Position numbers and translations under genes: made by a program. Of a DNA stretch of 64,000 nucleotides, positions 35,591 through 46,500 are shown piece after piece (position 1 is the first letter of the stretch; each line of letters opens with the position of its first letter). The DNA is taken from the NCBI RefSeq assembly GCF_002886045.1, contig NZ_CP025791.1, forward strand, positions 2,681,001 through 2,745,000. Direction: 5' to 3'. The notes beneath the pieces were generated by a model. That model was not told the DNA's origin. It did not search any database and saw only the letters and a list, made by a program, of their open reading frames with translations. The DNA comes from Flavivirga eckloniae. Lineage in GTDB: Bacteria > Bacteroidota > Bacteroidia > Flavobacteriales > Flavobacteriaceae.

Positions 35591-36190
35591 TTAGTTTCCA
35601 GCCTTATTGATTTCTCTCTTATAGATCAATTCTACGGAGGTCAAAGCAGTCCATCCAAATACAATTCCAAATACTAATCTATGAGTTATCGGCATAGACC
35701 AAAACCCAAGTATAAATCCTATTATTGATAACACAAGAATTGTAGCGGTAAAATTTGCTCTGGTTCTAGTTCCTTTTTTTAATGCCCTGTTATAGCCAAG
35801 TCTTGAAAGTCCAAAAAGCCAAAATGCTAATCCAAGACAGATTGCCACTATATGTGCTTTAGAAAATGGTGTTTCAGACATTTGCATATCTATTGGTATA
35901 GCTGTAAAAGCAAATCCCAATCCAAATAGTGATAACAGCGTTGACAATAATTTGTCATTTAGTAAATTCCCATATGTTAGTCCAAATACAAAGAGTAGTA
36001 ATCCAACTATTATAAATCCAATTATGTTGAACCATATTGCGTTAGGTTCTCCTTTCGCACCAAGTTTGCTTATAAAATCATTAATAAAGCTAAATTCCTG
36101 ATTTAAATAACCAAATATTAGCAAAGTGATAACTAAAATCAAGACCGATAAAACCCCAATAATTCCAACGGTTTTTTCTTTAAAGTTCAT
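35591..36190 (-). CDS. DUF998-family membrane protein
   Basis: A 199-residue protein with about six membrane segments, including GIIGVLSVLILVITLLIFGYL, NIIGFIIVGLLLFVFGL and TILVLSIIGFILGFW, and the DUF998-like FINDFISKLGAKGEPNAIWFN between the first two. No function is known. The spacer downstream carries a hairpin used by the next gene. Confidence 0.72.
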   Translation of the reverse strand: MNFKEKTVGIIGVLSVLILVITLLIFGYLNQEFSFINDFISKLGAKGEPNAIWFNIIGFIIVGLLLFVFGLTYGNLLNDKLLSTLLSLFGLGFAFTAIPIDMQMSETPFSKAHIVAICLGLAFWLFGLSRLGYNRALKKGTRTRANFTATILVLSIIGFILGFWSMPITHRLVFGIVFGWTALTSVELIYKREINKAGN

Positions 36191-36357
36191 TTTGATTTTT
36201 TAGTTTTCAAATTATATACAGCGTTTAGTATAAGTATTAATAGAGCTACTTACACACTGTTTAGTAACGTACTTGATAGCTCATTATTACCTCAATTTAA
36301 TTGAATTTCGGATTAATACAAGACCGGATTTTATATTTTGTTGGCAAATAAACGAAC

Positions 36358-36396
36358 AAACGTGGTGATTGCATGAATTGTCAATCACCACGTTTT
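36358..36396. terminator. Hairpin downstream of the Nramp-like gene
   Basis: CGTGGTGATTG (36361-36371) pairs with CAATCACCACG (36382-36392) around a ten-base loop, flanked by A and T runs. It lies 22 bases after the end of the PUL's last gene and probably ends that transcript. Confidence 0.65.
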
Positions 36397-36417
36397 ACAA
36401 ACTAATCGCTATTAATG

Positions 36418-37674
36418 CTAAGATAATATACTTGACAGATCGTCTATTAAGCCTTCAATTCCTAGGCTACTTACGTAGAGTGTAAACAACATGATAATGC
36501 TTAATATTACGTAATCGTACACCTTGTTTACATGTTTACCCATTAAGCTTTTTTTACAGGTTAAATAGAATATAGAACCTATTGTAATAGGTAATACTAT
36601 TGCTATACATGCCTGAGATAATATGAGGATAAATACGGGTTTGAATCCTAATGCGATTCCTAAAACACTTGTTAATGTTAAAATAAATACTAAAATCCTG
36701 TGGTATGTTGTTTTGGTATTTCGTTCTTCGTTTTTATAGTCAATTATTAACCATGGGATTACCAACATATTTGGGAGGTGAGATGACAATCCTGCTGCTA
36801 ATATTCCTATAACAAAAACACCAAGTGCTGCTTTTCCGGCGATGGGTTCCATTAAAGGAATCATCTCGGCAACATTATTTAACCTCAACCCCTGAACATG
36901 TAATGTTGAGGCGGCCGTAATTAATACTGCTGCACTAATTAAAAACATCATGGAGGCACTTACAAATGCATCACGCTTTTGTAAAGCATTGTCGGACATG
37001 TTCCAACCCATATCTTTAACGATTTGCGATCGTATAATAAAAGCGAAAACTGAAACTGTGGTTCCTACCATTCCGGCAATAACGACCAAAGGGCTATTAT
37101 CGCTTCCTTCTGTAGCTTCTGGTAGTTTAGGAACAAACAATCCAGACATAAGATCTGAAAAGGAAGGGAAGTTTATAAACATGGTCGCGATAAATGCTAT
37201 TCCCATTATTGCAACAAGAATCGCCAGTATCTTTTCAAACATGGCATAATTTCCTACCCATATTATAACATAAACTAACAGGCCAACAATTATAGACCAT
37301 GCTAAAGTAGATATTTCCCATGGCATAATACTCTCGGACCAAACATGTAATACTTCTGCCAGAATCCCCAACAAACCTGTTAATGCACTTACAATAATAG
37401 TTGAAAGCGCAATTAATAAGGTAATGGCTAAACCGGGATGTATTCGTTTTTTTATTCCTTGTATAACGGTTTCGCCGGTAACCATGGTATAGCGGCTAAA
37501 CAGTATGATTAAGTAATATGTTATAATACAACTTACAAGTACCGTCCAAAGCAGATCCAAACCAAAATTAGCACCGGCTTTAGACATTGATGTAACGCTT
37601 CCGGTACCAACATTATAGCCTATAAGAAATATCCCAGGTAGAACACTGGCTATTATTTTTTTTAATCTTGACAT
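36418..37674 (-). CDS. Nramp-related transporter of the PUL
   Basis: A 418-residue, about 11-segment membrane protein with Nramp/LeuT-like features, for example LPGIFLIGYNVGTGSVTSMSK in the first segment and GILAAGLSSHLPNMLVIPWLI in segment six. The canonical Nramp DPGN in segment 1 is replaced by VGTG, and the Met-Pro-His of segment 6 by His-Leu-Pro-Asn. These are metal-coordinating positions, so the substrate may not be Mn2+ or Fe2+. It is the last gene of the uronate PUL, four bases after the lyase-like gene, so a role with the imported uronate or a required cation is likely. Confidence 0.75.
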   Translation of the reverse strand: MSRLKKIIASVLPGIFLIGYNVGTGSVTSMSKAGANFGLDLLWTVLVSCIITYYLIILFSRYTMVTGETVIQGIKKRIHPGLAITLLIALSTIIVSALTGLLGILAEVLHVWSESIMPWEISTLAWSIIVGLLVYVIIWVGNYAMFEKILAILVAIMGIAFIATMFINFPSFSDLMSGLFVPKLPEATEGSDNSPLVVIAGMVGTTVSVFAFIIRSQIVKDMGWNMSDNALQKRDAFVSASMMFLISAAVLITAASTLHVQGLRLNNVAEMIPLMEPIAGKAALGVFVIGILAAGLSSHLPNMLVIPWLIIDYKNEERNTKTTYHRILVFILTLTSVLGIALGFKPVFILILSQACIAIVLPITIGSIFYLTCKKSLMGKHVNKVYDYVILSIIMLFTLYVSSLGIEGLIDDLSSILS

Positions 37675-37677
37675 AAG

Positions 37678-39624
37678 CTAATTTTTAGGTGTTAAACTGT
37701 ATATAACTGTATTTTCACTAAACTCGGCATAGGCTACGTCGCAAATACCGTTTCTGTGTTTTAACTCAACTTGTTTTCGTTTTAGGCTTACATTTTTTGG
37801 AGTTTCAACATTAAATTGAACCCCCTTTCCTTTAAGCTCTAACGATGCCATCGATTCTGTTAATTGAACATTTACACGGTCTTTACCATCATACACCAAC
37901 ATTGGCCATGTTAAACGCTTGTTACCAACAACTCCTTTAAACTCATTTTTAACAACAACTTTTCCATCTGTAATTGAAATGGTTTCAATTATTGTAACCT
38001 GAGACGATTTCTTTCCAGGGTTTGTTATATCGTGTGTAATACGAAATTTTGCCTCCTTTGTATTGCTTTCCAGAATTTCAACTTTGGATGATTTATTCTT
38101 CTGTTCTGATAAAGACACCCATGTGCCTTCTTCATTTTGCCATAATGGCCCTAAAGCAACACTTTTCTTGTCTTTATTTATATATGACGCTATCCCGTCT
38201 GATGGTCCTAATTGCGGATGCCCTCCTTTTAAATGTACCCGAATAATACCTGTTGGGTTATATTTCTGATCTCCGTTCGTATCGTATTCCAAATAGGTTC
38301 CTGCTGCATTCGCAAAAATTTTATGGAACGGATTCACAATTGGTAAGACAAAACCTCCAATATCGGCTGGCGATGGTAATTCTTCTATCTCATTATTTGA
38401 AAATTCCCAAGCCTGAGCTAACATGGATGTGGCAAGCATATTATAACATGTGTGTATGGAATAACGCTCGTACCCATGTTTGTTTTCTATAGGAAAACGA
38501 TTTTTTACAATGTAGCCAGAACCATCTTCTCTTATCCATTGATTCATAGAATTCAAGGACATCATAGCTGCTCTTTTAAAAGCACCTGCTTCCTTTTCTC
38601 TACCGGCACGGGCATACGCATTAGCATAAATCTCAAAAACAACGCATTGTTGTGCTTCGTTCCAGATATGATGACTACTTCTGTATCCCGTTCCTAATTC
38701 ACCAAATGGCGACTGCATAAATAATGAAGTCCAGGCGCCTTTCCATAAATAATGTCTTAAACTGGTAGCTTGGGGGCCTTTATATTCCAGTTGAAGCATC
38801 CCAGAAAGATAATGTCTAGGAAACAAATCGTAAGGTAGCGGATTACCATGCTCATTATACATGCCCAAATCTGTGAAATTAGAAAGTTGCAGCCCTAACA
38901 TTTTCTCTACATAATCATAGTTAGTAAATCCGCTTTTGGCTCTTAAAAATTCACCTGCTGTGTGTACCAATACCCAATTATTCTCTTTGGGTTTATTATA
39001 GGTACGGTACAGCTTTTCAACTTGAATCGAATGTATTTTATCGTCCCAGGATTTTAGTTGCTCTTTACTTACAAATGGTTTATAAGTTTCGTAAGCTAGC
39101 ATAACGGGCCATGTGTAAAAATCGCCATGATTACCATTAACCGTTGCATTTACCATATCGGTAAGTGAGATATCTAGAGCCTTCATGCCTCTTAAAGCTA
39201 AACTATCGTTTACATCAATATGGGACGATGCTACCAAAGCCGCCACACTATGGGCAAAACAGGGTGTTGTATAATATTTCTCTACATTCTCTACAGGGTC
39301 AATAATTCTACCATCCTTATCTTGATATTTAATCATCGCTCTTACCTGAGCGTCTATGATTTTTAAATAATCTTTACGATGAAGACCAGTTGGTGTAAAA
39401 CTCTCTGCTTTTTCCTGATTTTGTAAAAATACATTTATGTTTTCGGAAAGCGGGTGCATGTCGTTTTCAACTCCTTTTTTAGACAATGCACCTAAAGGAA
39501 TTAAAGCAACGGCAGCTGCTGTTGTAAGCTTCTTATTCGCTGTTTTTTCAGTAACATGAGAATCTTTACAACTCATAACCGTGAACATTGAAAAAACAAA
39601 AAGTAATATGTTTTTTAAACCCAT
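37678..39624 (-). CDS. Large lipoprotein, candidate polysaccharide lyase or glycosidase
   Basis: A 648-residue lipoprotein with leader ending SCKDS (Cys19). The first 400 residues look like an alpha-helical toroid (IIDAQVRAMIKYQDKDGRIIDP, PCFAHSVAALVASSH, AGEFLRAKSGFTNYDY). The C-terminal 200 residues are beta-rich (ISITDGKVVVKNEFKG). This alpha-toroid plus beta-sandwich shape is shared by several polysaccharide lyase and uronyl hydrolase families. The exact family is not certain. It lies between kduI and the Nramp-like gene in the PUL, where the uronate-polysaccharide lyase would be expected. Confidence 0.6.
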   Translation of the reverse strand: MGLKNILLFVFSMFTVMSCKDSHVTEKTANKKLTTAAAVALIPLGALSKKGVENDMHPLSENINVFLQNQEKAESFTPTGLHRKDYLKIIDAQVRAMIKYQDKDGRIIDPVENVEKYYTTPCFAHSVAALVASSHIDVNDSLALRGMKALDISLTDMVNATVNGNHGDFYTWPVMLAYETYKPFVSKEQLKSWDDKIHSIQVEKLYRTYNKPKENNWVLVHTAGEFLRAKSGFTNYDYVEKMLGLQLSNFTDLGMYNEHGNPLPYDLFPRHYLSGMLQLEYKGPQATSLRHYLWKGAWTSLFMQSPFGELGTGYRSSHHIWNEAQQCVVFEIYANAYARAGREKEAGAFKRAAMMSLNSMNQWIREDGSGYIVKNRFPIENKHGYERYSIHTCYNMLATSMLAQAWEFSNNEIEELPSPADIGGFVLPIVNPFHKIFANAAGTYLEYDTNGDQKYNPTGIIRVHLKGGHPQLGPSDGIASYINKDKKSVALGPLWQNEEGTWVSLSEQKNKSSKVEILESNTKEAKFRITHDITNPGKKSSQVTIIETISITDGKVVVKNEFKGVVGNKRLTWPMLVYDGKDRVNVQLTESMASLELKGKGVQFNVETPKNVSLKRKQVELKHRNGICDVAYAEFSENTVIYSLTPKN

Positions 39625-39669
39625 TCTTTTAAATTATTTTCTTCATCAATACTATTAATCAATTCGTAA

Positions 39670-40515
39670 TTATCTTAAATCTTCTGGCTTAATCCCATCC
39701 ATATCCATAAAATCAAGATTTTCTCCTGCCATTCCCCAAACAAAACTATAATTTGATGTTCCTGCTCCTGAATGTATTGACCATGGCGGGGAAATTACAG
39801 CTTGATTGTTAGACATCCATATGTGTCTTGTTTCCTGGGCTTGCCCCATGAAATGACACACCATGTGATTTTCCTGTACATTCGTATACAAATACACTTC
39901 CATCCTTCTGTTATGCGTATGTGCAGGCATCGTATTCCAGATACTACCAGGTTTTAATTCTGTAATTCCCATTTGCAACTGGCATGTCGATGTTGTTGCA
40001 GCAACTATATATTGTATAATCTGTCTTTCGTTGGCGTCTTCTGCTCTTCCCAAATCCACAAGTGCTACATCGTCAATCGTTATCTTTTTTGTTGGAAAAG
40101 TTTTATGAGCTGGAGAAGAGTTAATATAAAACAATGCAGGTTCGTTGCTGTTCTTACTTTCAAAGATTACAGACTTAGCTCCCATACCAATATATATTGC
40201 TTCTTTATTAGCTATATCGTAATCAACACCATCAACTTTTACAACACCATTTCCTCCTATATTTATAATTCCTAACTCACGTCTGTCGCAAAAATGCTCT
40301 GCCTTTAACGGGTCAATTGGTTCAAGTGTTAATGGTTTTTCTTTTGGGACAGCACCTCCTGCAATAAATCTATCGTAATGCGTATATGTTAGTATTATTC
40401 TACCTTCATCAAAAACTTTGTCTATAAGAAAAGTGTCTCTTAATTTATCTGTTCCATATGCTTTAACATCGCCTGGGTGCGACTCAAACCTTTCATTATA
40501 ACTTATTTCTGTCAT
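39670..40515 (-). CDS. kduI: KduI, 5-dehydro-4-deoxy-D-glucuronate isomerase
   Basis: A 281-residue cupin-fold isomerase. It has the zinc-binding AHTHNRRMEVY (about residues 198-208), His in PPWSIHSGAGTSNY and the KduI phrases ERFESHPGDVKAYGTDKLRDTFL, FCDRRELGIINIGG and MGMGAKSV-like YIGMGAKSV. It converts the 4-deoxy-5-ketouronate released by unsaturated uronyl hydrolases into 3-deoxy-D-glycero-2,5-hexodiulosonate. It lies eight bases after the GH105 gene, which makes its substrate. Confidence 0.95.
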   Translation of the reverse strand: MTEISYNERFESHPGDVKAYGTDKLRDTFLIDKVFDEGRIILTYTHYDRFIAGGAVPKEKPLTLEPIDPLKAEHFCDRRELGIINIGGNGVVKVDGVDYDIANKEAIYIGMGAKSVIFESKNSNEPALFYINSSPAHKTFPTKKITIDDVALVDLGRAEDANERQIIQYIVAATTSTCQLQMGITELKPGSIWNTMPAHTHNRRMEVYLYTNVQENHMVCHFMGQAQETRHIWMSNNQAVISPPWSIHSGAGTSNYSFVWGMAGENLDFMDMDGIKPEDLR

Positions 40516-40523
40516 CTTAATAA

Positions 40524-41627
40524 TTAATTATTATTTAAATTCATTTTATACATTTCGCTGGCTGCTAATAAAAATGTTCCCGTAACATATTCATGAGAAT
40601 CATCTTTCGATAGATTAACAGGTCTATCACCAACAAGTTGTCCCCATTGTACCTTTCCTTTTTTACTTATTTCGTCAGTAACCGATTTCCATGCTTTTTT
40701 AACTACAGGAATATATTCTTCTTTGGATAAAATACCATGATTAATGCCATATGCTATGCCATAAATAAAGAAGCTTGTTCCACTTGTTTCTTTAAACGGT
40801 GCATAATCTGGATCGGCTAAATTAGGGTACCAAAATCCTTCTTCAGATTGGCATTTTTTAAGAGCTGCTGCCATACCTTTCATTACTTCCTCGTACCTCT
40901 TATAGTTGCCATGCTCCATAGGCAGGTACTCTAATATTCGTGCAATTCCTGCTATGGCCCAACCATTTCCTCTAGACCAGATTATTTGTTTATTTCCTTC
41001 TGTGTTTGATGGGAAAAAACGTTTATCACGATAAAATAAGTCTAAATCGGTGTTATACAGTTTACCATATACATCCCAAAAACAGGCATCCATCCATTCT
41101 AAATACTTCTTATTTCCTGTTACATCATATAACATCGCTAAAGCTGGAGGACCTGTAAACAATCCGTCAACATAGCGGGTTCCACCTTCGTAATACCATT
41201 CTCTAGGGTTAGAAACAGGGTTTCTTATCGCCGGATTTTCAAGATGTTCTATTATAGATTTTATCTTCTTTTTATCTCTTTTTGCCATATAAGATTCTAT
41301 CATGGTTTGCCCACAGGTAAGTAAGTTTACACCACTGGCATCATGAACAGGAGGCAAAGTTGGCAACGTCCAGTTTAAAGATTCACAAAGGGCATCACTT
41401 TGTTTCAAAAATGTCTCATCTTCGGTTGCAAAGTAACAGGCCATAACACCTGCATAGTAAGTACCTCGAATCCAGTTATCGTCGTATTTCTGCCATGGAT
41501 TTTTTAATTGATAGGCGTTTACCCTATCCATAAGTTCTTTTATAGTTGCTTTATCGTAAATAGACTGCGCTTTTAAATTAGGCACTAGAATGATTACGAT
41601 AATACATGATAAAATAAGTTTCTTCAT
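40524..41627 (-). CDS. GH105 unsaturated uronyl hydrolase
   Basis: A 367-residue exported protein (signal peptide to about residue 20) with a six-hairpin toroid. The catalytic-aspartate phrase is GGTRYVDGLFTGPPALAML near residue 145, with SRGNGWAIAG and a closing GTFLLAASEMYKM. GH105 enzymes remove the unsaturated uronic acid (from rhamnogalacturonan, ulvan or related polymers) left by a lyase. The context (kduI next, SusC/SusD upstream) supports this. The polymer cannot be named. Confidence 0.9.
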   Translation of the reverse strand: MKKLILSCIIVIILVPNLKAQSIYDKATIKELMDRVNAYQLKNPWQKYDDNWIRGTYYAGVMACYFATEDETFLKQSDALCESLNWTLPTLPPVHDASGVNLLTCGQTMIESYMAKRDKKKIKSIIEHLENPAIRNPVSNPREWYYEGGTRYVDGLFTGPPALAMLYDVTGNKKYLEWMDACFWDVYGKLYNTDLDLFYRDKRFFPSNTEGNKQIIWSRGNGWAIAGIARILEYLPMEHGNYKRYEEVMKGMAAALKKCQSEEGFWYPNLADPDYAPFKETSGTSFFIYGIAYGINHGILSKEEYIPVVKKAWKSVTDEISKKGKVQWGQLVGDRPVNLSKDDSHEYVTGTFLLAASEMYKMNLNNN

Positions 41628-41711
41628 TTTTGCTTTATTTAATAATTGATAATTAATATTAAGTTTATTTATAACATTTTAATTTTAAGAGCCTTAAATC
41701 TGATAACGAAT

Positions 41712-41750
41712 AAAAAACAGACCTTTACCCCTAAAGGTCTGTTTTTTTTA
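41712..41750 (-). terminator. Intrinsic terminator between susD-like and GH105 genes
   Basis: AAAACAGACCTTTA and TAAAGGTCTGTTTT form a 13-bp or longer stem around CCCC (loop 41728-41731), with A and T runs on either side. It lies 44 bases after the susD-like stop and 85 bases before the GH105 start. It should uncouple or reduce transcription between the importer pair and the enzymes. Confidence 0.8.
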
Positions 41751-41793
41751 AACTAACTCAAACAAAAATGTATAAAAAAATAGGTCAAATCAT

Positions 41794-43491
41794 TTAATTC
41801 GTATATCCAGGGTTCTGTTCTAAATCTCCCAGTGTATTTAATTCTATTTCGCTAAATGGAATAGGCATTAAATTGTTATGAGGCTCTATGGTAAGACCAG
41901 CAAAAGGGTTCCCTATCACCGTTCTATCATATACAAGCTTCAGTCTGCTTAATGTTATCCTTCTGTTCTCTTCATAATTCAATTCTCTCATCCGTTCATC
42001 CAAAATGTAATCAATGTCAACTTCGCCAGGTGTAACCGGTGTAGCTTGCGCTCTATTTCTTATCATATTTATATCGTTGGCAGCATTAGTTGCATTGCCC
42101 TGAGCCAAATAAGCTTCTGCTCTAAGTAAATAGGTTTCTGCTACACGAATTTGATACCAGTCTGTAAATGTTTGCCCAGAAAAATTAGCCATCGCTCCTG
42201 TTTCGGTATTAGCCAAAATTTCATCTGGATGATCGTTATACGTTGAAATTTTAGTAACATTCGGATAAAAATCACGTAATGTATCTTGTGCCGACAGATT
42301 ATCGAACCAAGTTTGAGGAAAATCACTTATGTTTTGTCCAAAGTATGCAGACGATGGGTTATCGCAAACCCAGTCTCTTTGAATATTACGATTGTGGTTT
42401 CTTACATCGGCAGCAAAGGTTCCGGCATTGCTATCCCATCCCCAAATAGCATGGGTATAATATGGTGTAGGACGAATGAACCCTACTGGTCTTCCTCCAT
42501 TTTGAGTAGAGGCAGCAAAAAATATTTTTTGTCCATCTGGTCCATTTAAGAACCAATATAGGCATCCATAATATCTCTCGTATCTGAAATTATTATCTAC
42601 TTTTTCAATGTTAATTTCTGTATTACCAGGAATATTAAACTCTTCTTGCAAAACTAAGATACCTTCTGTATTTCCCGAACTTCCTCTGTTTTGGTTAAAC
42701 CTTTGAAATAAATCCCAATAAGGATCTCCATCGTCGCTGGCTCTTCTCCCAAAACGTGCTGTCATTAAGTTAATATTTGGGTCGTTAATTACTGTAGAAG
42801 CAGCTGTAATAGCTTTATCTAATTCTCCAGTAGCGATGTATAATTCTGCCAAATAGTGATTAGCTGCTGCATTGTTTAACCTTCCTGGAGCTGCTACTTC
42901 TGCAACACCGGGTAGAATTGACGCGGCATACTCAAAATCCTGAATAGCCTGATCTAATGTTTCAGCCAAAGTAGCTCTTGTAAAATCCCTGCTAGGAGTT
43001 GAAATTTCATCTAGCACAATAGGTACACCACCATAAAGAAATGCTAAAGATCTGTAAGCAAATGCACGAAACCATCTCGCTTCTGCCACATGTAAATCTT
43101 TATCTGCCTGAGAAGGGTACTCAACGTCTACAATTCTATTTAAGATCACATTCGAATTCGCTATCATTTTATAATACCGTTTCCAAAAATCCAATACATA
43201 TCCTGCAGAAGGAATTTGACCGGTTCTGTAATCTCCTAACCCTCCTGTTTCTGGGCTCCTGGCTGCCATACATAAATCTGTACCAGAATGCATCAACGTA
43301 TTGTTCGAACCTTGATTAAGCGCTCTCATTATAGCATAATTAGAAACCAAGGCCGCTTCAAAATCTTCGGGATTGATATAGGATATTTCAGGAGTTAAAA
43401 AATCCTGAGGTGTTTCTATTAATCGATCTTCATTACATGCAGTAACTAAAAACAGCAAACATCCTAAAATTATATATTTATATTTTTTCAT
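41794..43491 (-). CDS. SusD/RagB-family glycan-binding lipoprotein
   Basis: A 565-residue outer-leaflet lipoprotein (Cys19 after ILGCLLFLVTAC). It has the SusD-like TPR-type helical core (for example ADKDLHVAEARWFRAFAYRSL and NHYLAELYIATGELDKAI) and a C-terminal RAEAYLAQGNATNAANDINMIRNRA with the closing EQNPGYTN. It forms a lid over the SusC channel and captures oligosaccharides. It is 11 bases after susC and so co-transcribed with it. Confidence 0.93.
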   Translation of the reverse strand: MKKYKYIILGCLLFLVTACNEDRLIETPQDFLTPEISYINPEDFEAALVSNYAIMRALNQGSNNTLMHSGTDLCMAARSPETGGLGDYRTGQIPSAGYVLDFWKRYYKMIANSNVILNRIVDVEYPSQADKDLHVAEARWFRAFAYRSLAFLYGGVPIVLDEISTPSRDFTRATLAETLDQAIQDFEYAASILPGVAEVAAPGRLNNAAANHYLAELYIATGELDKAITAASTVINDPNINLMTARFGRRASDDGDPYWDLFQRFNQNRGSSGNTEGILVLQEEFNIPGNTEINIEKVDNNFRYERYYGCLYWFLNGPDGQKIFFAASTQNGGRPVGFIRPTPYYTHAIWGWDSNAGTFAADVRNHNRNIQRDWVCDNPSSAYFGQNISDFPQTWFDNLSAQDTLRDFYPNVTKISTYNDHPDEILANTETGAMANFSGQTFTDWYQIRVAETYLLRAEAYLAQGNATNAANDINMIRNRAQATPVTPGEVDIDYILDERMRELNYEENRRITLSRLKLVYDRTVIGNPFAGLTIEPHNNLMPIPFSEIELNTLGDLEQNPGYTN

Positions 43492-43502
43492 AATACTATT
43501 TT

Positions 43503-46500
43503 TTAAAAAGTTAAGTTAACACCCACAGAATAACTAGTCATTAATGGTGCTTGACGTGGATCAAATGCATTACCATTCAGTTCAGGGTCTGTGCCTATCC
43601 AATCTGTCCAAGTATGTAAATTTTTACCCGAAACAAAAAGACGAAGTTTGTCTACCGAAATCTTTTCTAATAGTGAGCTAGGGAAATCGTAAGCTAATCT
43701 AACATCCTGAAGACGTATAAAACTTCTATCTGCATAGCGCTGAGCTGCTATAGGATCGTCGTGTCTCACACCCGAATGAATAGCATTAGGGGTTGCAGGA
43801 GACCATGCATTGAACTCTCTTACGATGTTGTATGTACTTGCATTATCATGTCGATATTCTCCAATACTAGATGTAGGAGATACGCGCCCCAAATAACCAT
43901 CTTTTCCTCCTTGTATTGAGTTGATAAAAGCACTAAATGTTATGTTTTTGTATTTGAATTCATTATAAATACTAAATCGATATGCTGGCTCTGCTCTACC
44001 CACGATTCTACGATCATTATCGGCAGATATAATACCATCATCATTTAAATCTTCAAAAATTCGATTTCCTGGATTATACCCTGCAGGTATATCGTCTCCC
44101 AATTGGTATATTCTTCCAGTATCTACATAATCGTAAATAGTTTGAATAGATTCTCCTATAATAAGTCTTCCGTTGTTACCAGTTATTAAATCATCTTCAA
44201 CACCATCTCCATCATCATCCCTACCTAAAATGGTAACAATTTCATTCTTGTTAGTGGAGAAATTAACGGTACTTTTCCAGGTGAAATTGTTAGTTTGAGC
44301 ATTAATTGATGTTAACGATAACTCAACACCACTATTGGCTACTTTACCAAGGTTTGTAAATATACCGCTTGCCCCAGTAACTTGTGGTAGATTAACACTA
44401 AATAAGATGTCTTCGGTAGTTGTATCATAATAATTTATGTTACCACTTAATCTGTTGTTAAGCACACTAAAGTCAAGTCCAAGATTTAAACCAGTTGTTG
44501 TTTCCCAACTTAAATCATTATTGGCCAGTTTATTAATAAATTGCCCATAAGCTGGACCTGATCCATCACCAAACACATATTGGAAACCAGCATTTACACT
44601 TGCCAGAGTTTGGTATCTTCCTACGGTACGATTACCCGTTTGTCCGTAAGTAGCTCTTATTTTTAAGTTATTAAGCCATGGAAGAGCATCTTGTACAAAT
44701 GTCTCTTCACTTGCTGTCCAAGCGAAAGCAACCGAAGGGAAGGTACCAAATTTGGTATTAGACCCAAAGCCTGAAAATCCATCTCGTCTTATTGTTAACG
44801 TTAAAAGATATTTATTATCGTATTTGTAATTAATTCTACCCATTTGATAGATACTACTCTCGTCCCAGGCAAGAGAAGAAACCAGTTGCTGGTCTACATC
44901 GCCCGACTCTAAACTATTATATCCTAATGATTGGTTTAGGAATGTTCCTGAATTTGCAATTGTACCTTCTCCCGATCTTTCTTCAAAACCGTACAGTAAG
45001 GTTAAATCTAAATCATGTTTTTCGTTGAATGTTTTCTTATAGGTTAATAAGTTATCGGTTGTTCTATCTACAAATAACTCATTCTTTTTAGAAGCAGCAC
45101 CTGCGAAATTGTTACCAATAGGGTCGAATCGAAAATCTCTAAATGTTCTGTAGTTTACAGAATGATTTATTCGATATTCTAACCCTTTTATAGGTAATTT
45201 AAATTTACCATAAAAAACACCAAATAAGTTTAAACGCTTATCTAATTGGTCAATTCGTGTTCTAAGCAAAGGGCTTCGTTCAATACCAATTGGATCGGTA
45301 TTTAAAGTTCCGTCTTCATTATAAGGCTCAATAAGAGGTGAATAAAGATACCCTCTTCTTAAATCAGATTCTAATCCGGAATAATCACCAAAGGAGGCAA
45401 AACTCTGCATTCCAATAGTTAACCAGTCGTTCATTTTATTCTCAATGTTCGCTCTTAAACTCAAACGATCGTATTGGTCGTTTAACAACCATCCTTTTTG
45501 ATCTGTATAACCTACGGATAGGAAATAATTGGCTTTACCACCGCTTCCAGCAATACTTAAATTCGTGTTTTGTGTATAAGCTGTTTGACTTATTGCATCT
45601 AACCAATCGGTATCTGTTCCATTATTTAGCCCATCCAATATAGATTGGTAAGGGAATCGTGCAGACGGATCGAAATTCGAATCAAGTTGTGTATAATCTG
45701 GAGCCAAATACGCTTCATCATAATAAATCTTATTGTAATGCTCTAAAAAGCCATCTCTTCCAAGAGGCGTTAAAGTGTTGCTTGGTGTATCGAAAGAATA
45801 ATACGATGAAAAATTGATAACAGCATCCTTGTTTTTTCTTCCCGACTTAGATGTAATCAGTATAACTCCATTAGCTGCCTGAGATCCGTAGATAGCCTGA
45901 GAACTTGAATCCTTTAGTACATCAATCGACTCTATATCGGCGGGGTTAAGGTCTGCGAGGCTTCCTCGATAAATAATACCATCTAAAACAATTAGAGGAT
46001 CACTACCAACTAGTTCATTTCTATCATTTTGAGCAAATGTATTTCTTCCTCTAACCTCTATACCTGGATTGGCTCCTGCCGAACTTACAGCACCAATATT
46101 AAGTCCAACAACAGATCCTTGTAACGACTGAAGAATATTAACGTTAGGTTGATCCTGAAACGCTTTAAGGTCGGCACTTGCAACAGAACCTGTAAGATCC
46201 GATTTTTTTTGCGCACCATATCCCACAACAACTATTTCATCAAGTTTTGCAATATCTTCGGTCAAACTTACATTTATTTGAGACCGATCGTCTATAGGAA
46301 CTTCCTGAGTGTTAAATCCTATATAACTAAAAACCAGAACACCGTTACCCGATATATCTAGCGAGTATTTCCCATCAAAATCTGTTGAGGTTCCTGTCGT
46401 AGTTCCTTTTAATAATATTGCTACTCCGGGTAATGGAATACCAGAGGCATCAGTAACAGTTCCTGTTACCCTCTGTTGAATATTTTCGGAAACATTTTTT

